This document shows, piece by piece, positions 46,647 to 57,400 of a stretch of DNA of 60,000 bases (the stretch's first letter is position 1; every line of letters begins with the position of its first letter). This stretch comes from Zygnema cylindricum. Taxonomy: Eukaryota > Streptophyta > Zygnematophyceae > Zygnematales > Zygnemataceae. Where the stretch lies: positions 400,036 to 460,035 of the forward strand of contig JBBHKE010003048.1 in assembly GCA_037447655.1 (NCBI GenBank). The letters run 5' to 3'. The notes beneath the pieces are model-generated. The model was given only the letters and a program-made list of their open reading frames with translations. It ran no database searches and was not told the origin of the DNA. A program made the translations under genes and the position numbers.

Positions 46647-49233
46647 TTATGCAGGTTTCGGTATGACATTGTCTGGAGGAGGTTGTTGTAAAGTCAGAGC
46701 TCGAAGCAACTCAAGGGTGAATCCAAGACCAATAAAGTGAGAGAGGAGAGTATTACCAGATGCCTGCGATCAATAAAAACAATAAAATTTTGGTTAGTCG
46801 TGAACACATAGAAAACACGGCAACCTTCAAAAAATACTGATGATTCATGAGTAATAAACAGCTGTAGCACTAACGTTCAAATTTATACAGACTTCAGACA
46901 TTTTCTTCCCATTTAATTCCCTGAAAAGTACTGTAAAATAAAGATGACCGGTAAGGGTAAGACTAGTTTTTCTCTACAACGGCCTTCTCACAGTGGGCCA
47001 CATTCTAGATTGTAGATATTTTCGTCCCTCATGATAACAGCTTTCCACAGACAATTTTGACTTTTTCATGATGGTGCTCATATCTATTGAATCAACCCAT
47101 CTCAAAGTGAAAGAAATTGTCCTCACAACATTTTTAAATTGTGCTACTTAAAACATTTCACTCTTTTCCCTTTTGTTCTCAACCTTTCACCTACGAGCAA
47201 TTACGTTTCTGGTATTATTTTGTTGTTCACCAGGCCATCAAAATTTTGAACTTATCAGACCTGTCGCATAGTGCTTTTAACAAAACATACTGCCAGTCGT
47301 GCTGGCATCCCCTATCATTCCTCTGCGAAAATTAATTTCCTTTACCATAATTGTGCCATTCGTACTCAGGTGTGGATTCTCCCACCTGTCTGTCAACAAT
47401 TAGTACTCAACTACAGAGAACTGGATAGATGCATCCATAAAGAAAACTGTGAAAGGATAGATAGTGCATTGATGCTAATTCTGAGCACTTTGCAGGAAAA
47501 TGAATGAACAATTCGAAAGGGTGCAGAAGATAACCTGAATTAGGAAAACATCAAGAGCTAATACTGGACTGTAGCCTGGCGGCGCTCCCGGTGAAAATGG
47601 TGTATACGAGGAAGTGAGGGCCTTTCCAACAAGCACTCCTACAGTGGCCTGGAGACCAAGAAGGGCTGCACCAGCTCCAAGAAGATTGATAATCAAGCCA
47701 CTTTTCAAGTTGTCTATAACTGAAGCTCTCGGAGGGGCCTGCAACAACCAGTTTGAATTAAGAAAGGTGAACCATTATGAAAAGTTACATGACACAAGTT
47801 CCAGCATAGCAAACAAAAATTGCACTCAAACAAGATCAACTTATAGGGGAATTATGCTAATGCTGCAACTGGCACTACTAGCACAGTAGTCATAGTGATC
47901 GTACAGAAAATTGTAAAATTTTGTTAAAAACGTACACTTTTCTGTCCAGTTACGCTGATTACTGACCAGTATCGAGCAGCAGGGTACACATAATTAACTA
48001 ACTAGCGGATTTGGAAAGAAAAACAGACCATGTCCTCTTAGGTGCTAAATCCAATGATCACCCTCAATGCTGTACCTTGCTCGGATTGTTAAGTACAGAC
48101 TGGAGACGATTAGCTAGTCGCATGTATCCGTACGACCAAAATGTGGATAAGAAAGCTGCTGCAATTCCGGCACATGTGAGATACGTGGTCACCGGAGCCG
48201 TGGCTGTGCCCGATACAACCACGGAAAAGGCGAGGATGACAGCTGCAACGATACTACAAACAAGCTGACTCCAAAAGCCAAGAGCTCCTAGCCTTCGGAA
48301 ATATCGAGCAGTACTCTCCAAGCGTTTGGAGACCTACAAAGAAAATGACAGTACAGAAAATGGAGTCAGGAAAATCTAAGGCCTCAGAGGCCGGTTGATT
48401 CCCACAAACTAACGGACTTCTGTGCAGGGTAATAAATCCACTGAATAAACCACTGAACTAACGAAGCCACAAAAAAAAAAAAAAAAACAGCTCAATGGCT
48501 GATTGTGCAAAACAAGCTTTCAAAAAGGCACAAACAAAAAAACCCAAGGAAGAATTTGTCCAACGACAATCTACATTTCTCACACTCTACCAAAAAAAGA
48601 AGGAAAGGACATTTGTTAGCTTCGATAGACCTAACTTACATTCTAGGAGGTTTGCTTTACCATCTTCAATGACTACGAGCATCAAACATCACAAATAAAT
48701 GAGAACTCAGCTTTACAAAAGGGCAAAAAAATCATTCCCTTCCACCAGAAAAGAAGCAATAAACCAAGCAGGCAAAGTAGTCTTTTATTCTTCTACACTG
48801 GAAAAAAAAAGGACTATCCGTGTAAGACTACACAGGCGTTTGTAAAAAGGTGAGTAGCTTTCTTGAAAAATACAGAAATGATATTGCCAAGGTCACAGTG
48901 TGCGAATGTACACACCATAACACGCTTGTTTGCCTCCTCAGGATCCTCTTCTGGAGTGTACTGTGAAGATGTTCCATATTGCTGCACACCACCACTGTAA
49001 GCCTCTGCCTTAACAGAAATAAGCTTGCTTTTTAAATCCGATTCCCTTACTCCAGCAATATGAGGCAACCGGTTCTGCCATGCTTGTCTTAAGCCAAGTG
49101 GAGAAGACGAGAGGCCTTTAGGAAAAGAGAGATGCTGTTGACTGCAGACCTTTAGTGTCCTGCAAGTGGTGGGCAGTGCTTCAACAATGTGCCGAGCGCT
49201 CACTGCTTGAGCAACACAACCTGCTGAGGCCAT
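46647..49233 (-). CDS. TIC21: TIC21/PIC1 chloroplast inner-envelope protein
   Basis: A homologue of Arabidopsis TIC21 (CIA5, PIC1; DUF3611), an inner-envelope protein linked both to protein import and to iron transport. Four exons: 48922-49233, 48076-48333, 47535-47738 and 46647-46763. They give 296 aa, the same length as in Arabidopsis, with all introns in phase 0. Exon 1 encodes a serine- and leucine-rich transit peptide. The mature part has four hydrophobic segments: FWSQLVCSIVAAVILAFSVV, TTYLTCAGIAAAFLSTFW, IINLLGAGAALLGLQATVGV and NTLLSHFIGLGFTLELL. Family landmarks are KRLESTARYFRRLG, APPRASV and GYSPVLALDVFLIQ. The start MASAGCV at 49233 is the only ATG giving a transit peptide. Which of the two proposed roles applies cannot be decided from sequence. 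Confidence 0.93.
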
Positions 49234-49577
49234 GGCCTGGTTTTGCTCGTCACCGGACGACGTACTAAAGAATGTTCAGGAAACACAGTTTCTCCTCCAG
49301 TGTGTTTCTATGTCCTCCAAGGCAATGGTATGGGCTCGTAGAACGAACACGTGTGTTCCATAAGAAGGCTCTACATTCGTGGAATTTCCACGTCACAATC
49401 CAGAATATCGCAGATTCCCACGCGTGGCATGTGACTGAGGGGGGAAACTAAAAGCCGTCCGATCTTGACTGCTTCACCATACGATGGAGCTGGTTTTCGA
49501 GAGTGACGCGATTTAGCCCAGATCACTGTAAAACGGAACTGCGACATGCATTTACGTACAGGGCAGAATCAACACAC
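49234..49577. promoter_or_regulatory. TIC21 5' flank
   Basis: About 340 bp lie between the TIC21 start codon and the nested transposon block that begins at 49580. The promoter is located by position only; no specific element is assigned. Confidence 0.35.
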
Positions 49578-49579
49578 TA

Positions 49580-51003
49580 CACCGCGAATCGTAATTAGAG
49601 TAATGAAAAAATTAGAGTACAAAAACTAAAAAAAACAATTATAGTAATGAACGCTAATTTATGTCATAGAGCTGTTTCAACTATGAAGTTTAGGGGGTGT
49701 CCCCATGTAATCGGTACTTTGATTAAGTAATTTGGACTGTAGTGAAGATTCTCCGTACTACTTTGAAGAGAAAATGAAATCGGAACTTTGACATGTGACG
49801 GTTGTAGACGTAGGTACAACTTGTGACGATTGAAGGCGACTACGAAACTTCCGACGATTAGTGACGCCAACAAAAACAGCGACTGTGGTAGACGTCTAGA
49901 TTTTTGTGAAATTGTAGATGTTTCGGGTTTGGTAACATTGTGACGTCACGCTCGCTTGTGACAACGTCGACGTCACGGATTCAAGAACTTCCCGCCATGG
50001 TTTTCCGATTTCGCTTTTTCTACTTTTCTCACTCGACTTGCCATTAAAAAAGACCTAAAAAATGTCAGAAAAAATATTTTTAAAATATCTTTCATTTTAT
50101 ACCAATATTGTCGTGTATCATTTTATAAAGTGTGAGATCCATTCGATAGTGTGAGAGGGAGAGAGGAGAGGCGACGACGGCGAAAAATTATGCAAAGGAC
50201 CCATGAATGCAAATGGAAGTCCTAGACCCCTGCAAATTTTTTTCCGTACATAGCGCGTGACGGCCACGGATCAAAATAGCGAGGACTCTCCCTCGTCCAA
50301 AAATTTTACAAATCGTGTATAGCGTGCGTGGTTCGTTTTTCATTCGCTGTTTGGGCGGTACCTCACCTAAAATCACCCCCTCGAGGTGATTTTGGAAGAA
50401 GTTTTTTTTTGGGCTGGATTTCTTGCCCAAGGGTCGAAAAGGGGAAAACGCCAAAATGCATTTACATGACGACAAACACGCCGTACATTCAAAGTATGAA
50501 TTAACGTTCACTCTCATTTGGTAAAAATGATTTTTTCGTACGGCTAAAGTTTTTGTCAAAGTTCCCTGAAAAAAAGGGCAAAAAGACAGAGAAAAGTATA
50601 TACTTTAAAACATGGGGACACCCCCTTACTCTAATTTATTTAAGTACTCTAATTTGGCACTCTAATATCCTCTATTGTAAATAAGGTATGCGTACAGAAT
50701 TTGGCAAAACGTACAGTTTATCGTCACTATGACGTTTGCACTACGCGGCAGTTACATGATAACGGCCTGTATTAAATCATTATTTGTACTTTTTTACAAA
50801 ATAAAGTACAATTTTGCACGGTCGGAGGTCGTCCGAACTCCACACTATTTAAAATGAACCTATATTAGAATTAACAACGCTAAGTAAACTTTACCTTAAA
50901 TAGAATAATGAAAAAATTAGAATCATTTACTCTATTTCATGTGATTTTTCGAAATTTCGAGCGACCGAATTAGAGAAATTTACTCTAATTACGATTCGCG
51001 GTG
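49580..51003 (+). mobile_element. TA-flanked MITE, complete, interrupted by a Harbinger-like element
   Basis: Flanked by TA (49578-49579 and 51004-51005). Both ends read CACCGCGAATCGTAATTAG as perfect inverted repeats of about 24 bp. Without the insertion at 49693-50625 the element would be about 490 bp. The interior is built of ATTAGAGTA/TACTCTAAT words. No transposase. Same family as 30484-30701 and 51073-51656. Confidence 0.75.
49693..50625 (+). mobile_element. PIF/Harbinger-like element nested in a TA MITE
   Basis: Flanked by TTA (49690-49692 and 50626-50628). The ends are perfect inverted repeats GGGGGTGTCCCCATGT. The 933-bp interior has TAGACGT/GTGACG words near the left end, like its relative at 35850-36582, and no recognised transposase. 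The frame at 50188-50559 shows no transposase motif. It sits wholly inside the TA element, so it is the younger insertion. Confidence 0.78.
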
Positions 51004-51072
51004 TACTCTACTGTACAGTAGAATCTGTAGTGACTAAGCTCGTAACCACTAGGTGCATTGCAATGTACTATA

Positions 51073-51656
51073 CACCTTTGAATCGTTATTAGCGTTATGA
51101 ACGCTATATCGGCGCCCCCAATTTTTTAAGGTTTTACCTAAAATATAATTAATAACACTAGATTTTTTTTTTACGTTGATTAAGGTTCTGGTGAATTAAC
51201 GTTAATAATTCTAATTTATTATTTTATTGAATAGAGTGGTGTACGGACGTGTCAGTTCGTACACATGGTACTTTGTTAAGTAGAAAATAACAAAATATGG
51301 ATTAAAATAATCGCGATCGCACGTAAAACTGCACTAAGAATAAAAGGAAGAATGAGATCATACCTATTTTAGTGTAAAGATATTGATCATGTATTAATAA
51401 TACGGGAGAAACCCTAAATTAGAGTTAGGAATAAGTTAGAGTCAAAGGACGCGACGGTGTACGATTTCTTATATTTTGTACTTTTACCTATTTTACTGTG
51501 AACATCCTGATGGCAGATCCGTTGAACCCAAATCAGAGGTATAGATCAATGAGAGTTAAAAAAAAATCGAAATCTTGAAATATCCAAATTAGCGTTAATA
51601 ATGTTGATCAATTTTTAACACTAATAATTTTTTGACGCTAATAACAATTCAAGGTG
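51073..51656 (+). mobile_element. TA-flanked MITE, complete (584 bp)
   Basis: Flanked by TA (51071-51072 and 51657-51658). The ends are CACCTTTGAATCGTTATTAG and, inverted, CACCTTGAATTGTTATTAG. Interior words (AACGTTAATAATTCTAAT and similar) recur in inverted orientation. It lies 70 bp from the neighbouring TA element and belongs to the same family by its termini. Confidence 0.7.
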
Positions 51657-51658
51657 TA

Positions 51659-52026
51659 AGTTTTGGGGATGTGTATCCGCGCAACCACAAAAACGATACA
51701 TGAAATCTTAGTATATCGCAATATCGTAAACTTCACAACTCGAAAATTATCGACATTGTTTATGAACATCAAGGTTGTGATGCCACTAATCAGCCGATAT
51801 ACTTTTAGAGTTAAAATGTATATTAGATTTTTAGGCGTACAACAGAACTCTTGAATGGAATATATAGCATGTCAAATGTATGTTGCATGGAATGTACACA
51901 AAGTACACTGGCTATTTTGCTGACATCCTCATGTCGAAAACGATGTGTCGCAAACATCAGTCCTTCGATACGACATGTCGATATATCTGTTGTCTAAACT
52001 ACCATAAATAATCCAAGATAACAAAC
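51659..52026. other. Intergenic, no gene seen
   Basis: AT-rich sequence with GATA/TATCG words reminiscent of those near 18180-18310. No reading frame of interest. Confidence 0.35.
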
Positions 52027-52190
52027 TCAATTAATAAGCACGATGGTAAACCATCTGAGTCCAGGGATACAAAAGGGCTGGCATGGCCAAATCTGAAAAA
52101 CTAAAAGCACAGCAACATAAAACAAATAAAACAAAGTGAACACGGAAAAAAAAAAGAATAAAGAGGCTATGAATCGTGCAGCTTGTGTCA
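52027..52190 (-). repeat. Dispersed repeat family M, copy 2 (inverted)
   Basis: On the minus strand it reads ...TTTTTCAGATTTGGCCATGCC...CCCTGGACTCAGATGGTTTACCATCGTGCT. This matches the plus-strand copy at 53150-53345 over at least 75 bp at high similarity. The two copies bracket the copia fragment in inverted orientation. Confidence 0.65.
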
Positions 52191-52733
52191 GAAAACAGGC
52201 TAGAAACAAAGGCAATAAAAGATAAAACTCCCTACGAAATGTGGACAATACATAAACCTGATGTAAGTCAGTTCAAGGTTTCTGGAAGTAAGATTTTCAT
52301 GCTAGATAATGATCCGCAAAAATGGAAGTTAGAGCCCAAAGGCATACTAGGGTTGTTTCTAGGGTATGATGATCATGCCAAAGGTTATACAATGTATGAC
52401 ATTAAGAGAAATAGAGTTGTGGTAGCCAGAAACATCATAGTGAAGGATCAAGGAAAAAGAGTAGATCTATTTAATCAGCGTACAGACGAGAAGAAAGATC
52501 GAAATGTTGATTATATCTTTTTAGAGGAAAATCCTATGTTTTGCAAAAAAAGTGCATAAAATGCATCTACACCAACTCAGAGTGACTTGCTGCCTTCAAA
52601 ACCATCTCCTCCACCTGAAAAAGGACTTGTTATGCCTGAAAGAGTTGCAGACTCTCCTTTGCCTGAAAGCGAATTACAGGTAGAATCACATGTATGGAGA
52701 AGGAGGACCCAAAAATCTTTACCAGCGACATAA
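52176..52733 (+). pseudogene. Ty1/copia retrotransposon pol fragment (integrase C-terminal part and linker)
   Basis: The first frame (to 52559) has the copia integrase C-terminal signature: TPYEMW, KPDVSQFKVSG and the GLFLGYDDHAKGYTMYD block. After a stop at 52557-52559 the proline-rich linker that normally precedes reverse transcriptase continues in another frame to a stop at 52731-52733. Gag, protease, the integrase core, reverse transcriptase, RNase H and both LTRs are missing. It is a dead fragment; there is no usable ATG at its left end. Confidence 0.85.
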
Positions 52734-53149
52734 TTTTCAAGTGGAGTTATGTATTTGGGTTGCTTGACTGCCTTCAGTTATGCTACTACACCTTTATTGA
52801 ACCATAATAAAAAATTATTGTAGAGTGCCATATACCTCCTATACACTGACGGGAAGCAGAAATCTCAAGTACACAGCAAAAAGTTGATTTAAAAAAAAAC
52901 AGGATATCCTTTTCACAAGTAGTTGTCGAAAGAAAGGAAAGGCAAGAAAAAGGATGCCTTCACAATTGTCTTAACAAATGTCGTCGCATCCTCTATCTCA
53001 CAAAGTTGAAGAAAATAGCGAATGCACTAGATTATTGGTAGAAACTGCACCAAGTTGATCGCCGAGGGCTTCCGTAACTCCCTCAAAGTGCTCCCACTGG
53101 CTGGGGTGATGTTTAGGGTTGTTTTTTCGTAAATAGTTAATTGGGTTGG

Positions 53150-53345
53150 GGTCGGGGTTGTTGTTTTGATTTAGTAAGTTGCCGTGCTGTTCATTTTCAA
53201 TTTGGATGCTTTTATCCTACTTGCCATTGTTATGTGCACACACTGCTTTCTTTGTTTCTTATTGCACTGCTTGTAGATTTTCAGTTTTGGCCATGCCATC
53301 TCTTTAGTACCCCTGGACTCAGATGGTTAACCCTCGTGCTTTTAA
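53150..53345 (+). repeat. Dispersed repeat family M, copy 3
   Basis: A T- and G-rich sequence ending TTTTCAGTTTTGGCCATGCC...CCCTGGACTCAGATGGTTAACCCTCGTGCT. It is the inverted partner of 52027-52190 and a relative of 45000-45200. It may be the 3' end of an undescribed retroposon; its own 5' boundary is unclear. Confidence 0.6.
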
Positions 53346-53349
53346 ATTC

Positions 53350-54423
53350 ATCCTGTGTGATGCAAATTATAAACAACATTATAGCCTCAATCATCCAGGT
53401 CAAAGTCAAAGATGCTTAGGTTCCCTGTCCCAGTGTTTTACAAACACCTCTTTAGAGTTGTTTACCCTTGCACAATCGCTACCATACCTTACCAGCAAGG
53501 CCCAACATTTTCCAGATTACAGCAAATGGCTTCTAACACACACTGCCTTCCATTGACCTTCCATAGCCAAGTGAACAAGATACCCAACTCGCCAACCAAA
53601 TGCATACATCCATTACATAGAAGATATTTGTATTAAAGCACTCATAGAGAAATTTCGGTCAGGCATCCAAAGCGTCATCATGATAAGAGATTATCCTCGA
53701 TTGTTCATTCACAAGGAATCTTTTGTGATCGCAAACCACTCAACAAAGCTGCAAACTCTGCCTAAGTCGCAATACTAATTATGAAGCAGAATCACAAATT
53801 ATGCAAATAAACCCATGGTAGCACCACAAAAACAACATCAACCATAAATAAATAGGCACTTTGATGAATAGTAATAACATTAACTAATGTAACCACTCCA
53901 AACAGCAGCATGAGAACCTCCCTAAATCCCAATTTGCTAGACAGCACCAGCGAGAGTAACTAGCAGTCAACCGTACTTACAAAACAAACAGTAATACAAC
54001 AGTAACGAAGTGTTCTCAAATCAGCAAAAAGTGAAACAAGAACACGGAAAGCCAGTAGACCATAAAGATCTAAGTACTAACCATAGAAACTTATTTGCAA
54101 AAAAAATTGAACAGCACCAGTAGGTTATCCCAGACACCATTGATATCAAGAGGCGAAACCGTAATGATTCCCGAAAAAAAAAAATAGCTCAGTCGCAGCA
54201 GACACGGGCAATACATTCCTTTTTGAATGACACAAGAGACATGTAGAAAAAATTAAGGAACAAGCTTTACCACCCTTTCCCTCCACTGCTCCCTTCATAA
54301 CTATGCACCAAACGAAAGATCATTATAGAACTACCCAAAAAAATCCAATTGGACCAACAGCGGCGATTGGCTGACTATAGCTACATTGCATTAACAGCAT
54401 CAGAATCAAATCTATTATTGCGG
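53350..54423. other. 3' flank of the HSP110 gene
   Basis: No gene recognised. It presumably includes the 3' UTR of the chaperone gene ending at 54424. Confidence 0.4.
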
Positions 54424-57400
54424 TCAATCGGTTTGCATCGGTTCATCATCTTTTGTAGGAGATGGGTCCTCTGTATCCATCGATTCCGGTGGGACTTCTG
54501 GGCCTCGTGCCTTGGGCTCTTCTGGTTTGGGTTCTGGAGCTGGTGGTTTGGGAGGTGCCGGTCTCGACTTTGTCATGATTGGCTTGCAAAACCTGCAACT
54601 CGAAAGAATCCATCCAACCAGTTTCTATGTCAAAATACTATGTCAACAGGCAAACTTTGCGGAGAAAAACTACTTTACAAGCCATTCTTTCACTGTCAAT
54701 GCTGACCTAAAATACAGAACTCCACATACTGAACAAACACTGATTGGCAGACAAACACTAAAGGAGCTACCTTCCAAACAATTCAACACAGCACAATCTA
54801 TACGGCCACTGCAATCCAATGTCACATATAGTTTCATGCCTCCCATAAAATATTCCTGAATTCAATTCCTGAGTCAACTTCAGAAGCGTAATCCTATAAA
54901 AAACAAATAAACTTACCTGTCAAGGGTTTCTGCCTTCTTCTTCAAATCTGCAGTAAGCAGTACAGGATTTGCTGTCTTCGGAAGCTGGTTCTGCTGCTGC
55001 GACATATCTTTCAACCATATTTCCGCCTTGTTGCACTCTTCGATCACCTGATAAAACCACAGAAGCAAAATAACACCAATCGGTCACTTAGAGAAATCAA
55101 CTTTCTAACAAACCACTCAGCAAGACCACAACCGGAACCTCTGACCCCTTATGAAAACACTACGTCCTTTCACCATTACAGTGACATGATTTCCACACTG
55201 AATATGAATAAAAAAGGAAGATAACCGTTGAGACAGAAAACTAGGAATCTACTTTTCACTCTAAACGATCACTACACATGACACAAAACAAACAATAACA
55301 GAGAATGCTTCCCCAAATGATATGCAATAAATACGGCGACCCAGTCTGAGCAGCATTACCCAAGAGCAAGAATATGAACAGATGTTTGAATGACCGTGAC
55401 TATAGTTGCGTAATAAGAAACCAATGGAAAAATAGCTTTTACTGAAGAAAAAACAAACAGACATGGCAACAAAAATTCCAGCGAAGCAGCGCCACAGGGA
55501 TAAGGCCAAACAATTTTCAGTATACACTAGAATATCCTACATAACAGAAAATAGTTTTAGGATACAACAAAAGAACACCAAAATGTTTAAAGGTATAAAT
55601 CAGGATTAGACATCGAAGCCAGTTACATTAAGGGGCCAGACAGCAGAAAAACATCCCAGCCTAATCATAGTGAAACCATTAACACATTTGGATGACTATA
55701 ACCTATCAAGCACCGATGTGTAACTGCCACTGATATTTAAACAGCTGAGATCGACTTAAGTAAAACTCCTAAAAACCAGATCAGGGAATTTACTATTGTT
55801 CAATGTCGAAGGACAATTTACCAGAAAAGGGATCATTTCAACACTAACTTGATGTGAAAGCCTGTACTTCCTTCTTCCATATTCAAAACGCCAATAGAAC
55901 TAACCTTAATCCAGCTTTCTACAACCCCATTGGTTGGCCTCCTTACTCATCAGTGTTGGGTTAATACATTTCCCAGAAATCATGAAACTCTAAGACGGGG
56001 CTCCTGGGTTAGACGCTTTCACAGGTTTCAACTCGTACTATGTTAGACTGTGTCATTGGTACATGTACATATGGAACAGATACAACTGGGTCATCCCGTC
56101 ATCCACCTATCACAATACCTTCAACAAATATGACCGATCATTAAACAGCAAAAGGGCTTGATATATCCTTCACTGATTTTCGACAATATTTAAGAAGCAT
56201 ATAGTACGTAATAGTAGACAAAGTACTCATCTACTTTAACTACCTGAACTTATTGTTGATAATACAATACTTATTATTTTCTACTCAGTAAATTACCTTA
56301 CTGTATTATACTATCAAAGAAATCAAAGAAAGAGTAACCTCCTGAAAACCTTCCAGCTCTCCAGTCCCTACTAATTGCATTTCACTCATTTCAGCCAGAA
56401 TTATTCACTGCAGTTGTGAGGTCTAGGGCTGAATTCAGAATCATATCCTCCAAAAACAACAATTCTTTGTGGCCCAAAACAGCAAAAAACTGAAACCCGA
56501 AATATTGGCTACATATCACTATGACACCACTAACAATATGTGAATTGTAGAAATACCAGAAAAAAGTAAATATTGATCGTCAACATACAATATAAACTGG
56601 TATACCAATTCAAAAGGCGTGCACAGCAAATATTTTATAACAACCCCAACAGACATAAGTTCAGACAATCCCATACTAAGAATGTCCGGTGCTCCCTGAC
56701 GGGTATCATTGGAGCTACTTGATTCTAAGCAAGTCCTAAAGAACCATGAAACAGGCCAATGATATTTTTTTAGCACCTTCTAAGTCTCTCGTTTTGTCTG
56801 AAAGCAGGTACATTCGTAGAATGTCACGCAAACATCCTCCATACAAAAACCTTCGATAAACCTTAGTTGAAAAGCAAGTCCTCATTTACTTCCTATTATT
56901 ATCTATTCCATTACAGGAAAAGATTTCCAGATAAGTTTCATCAGAATTACTTAATTTTAAACGTTTCCCAAAGAACCAAAAAGCACTCAAAATTGTTTTG
57001 TCAAAATGAGTGTGCATTCTTCATGGAGAAATCCTCCAAAAAAGCTTCATTGGAAGAAAACTAATCCTCCAAAAAGCTTCATTGGAAGACAATTTCCATT
57101 CCCGCAATGTTCATCTTATCGATTTCGTCAAAATGACAAGAATATCAGGCATACCCGATAAAAGTGGCACTCGACATAATTTCAGGCATTACAATGATGT
57201 CTATGGCTCCACCTGATACCAATAGAATGTAAACACAAAGTAGGAACATATTCTGGGCTGCACCGTTATTTAATTCTATCAAACTCCTGAAATTGACACA
57301 ACTACTCGAGGAGTTCAAGATACCACACTTTCATACACTATTACGAGACTCATATCCCCCTTCAACCCTTTCTCCTCTCAGATGTGCTTACAGTCATACG

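Noticed and set aside
50188-50559. A 123-residue frame inside the Harbinger-like element, tested as a transposase
   Set aside because: No DDE-type motif or helix-turn-helix can be seen and the element is too short to be autonomous.
52027-53345. Long terminal repeats around the copia fragment
   Set aside because: The flanking repeats are inverted, not direct, and lack TG...CA ends, so they are not LTRs.
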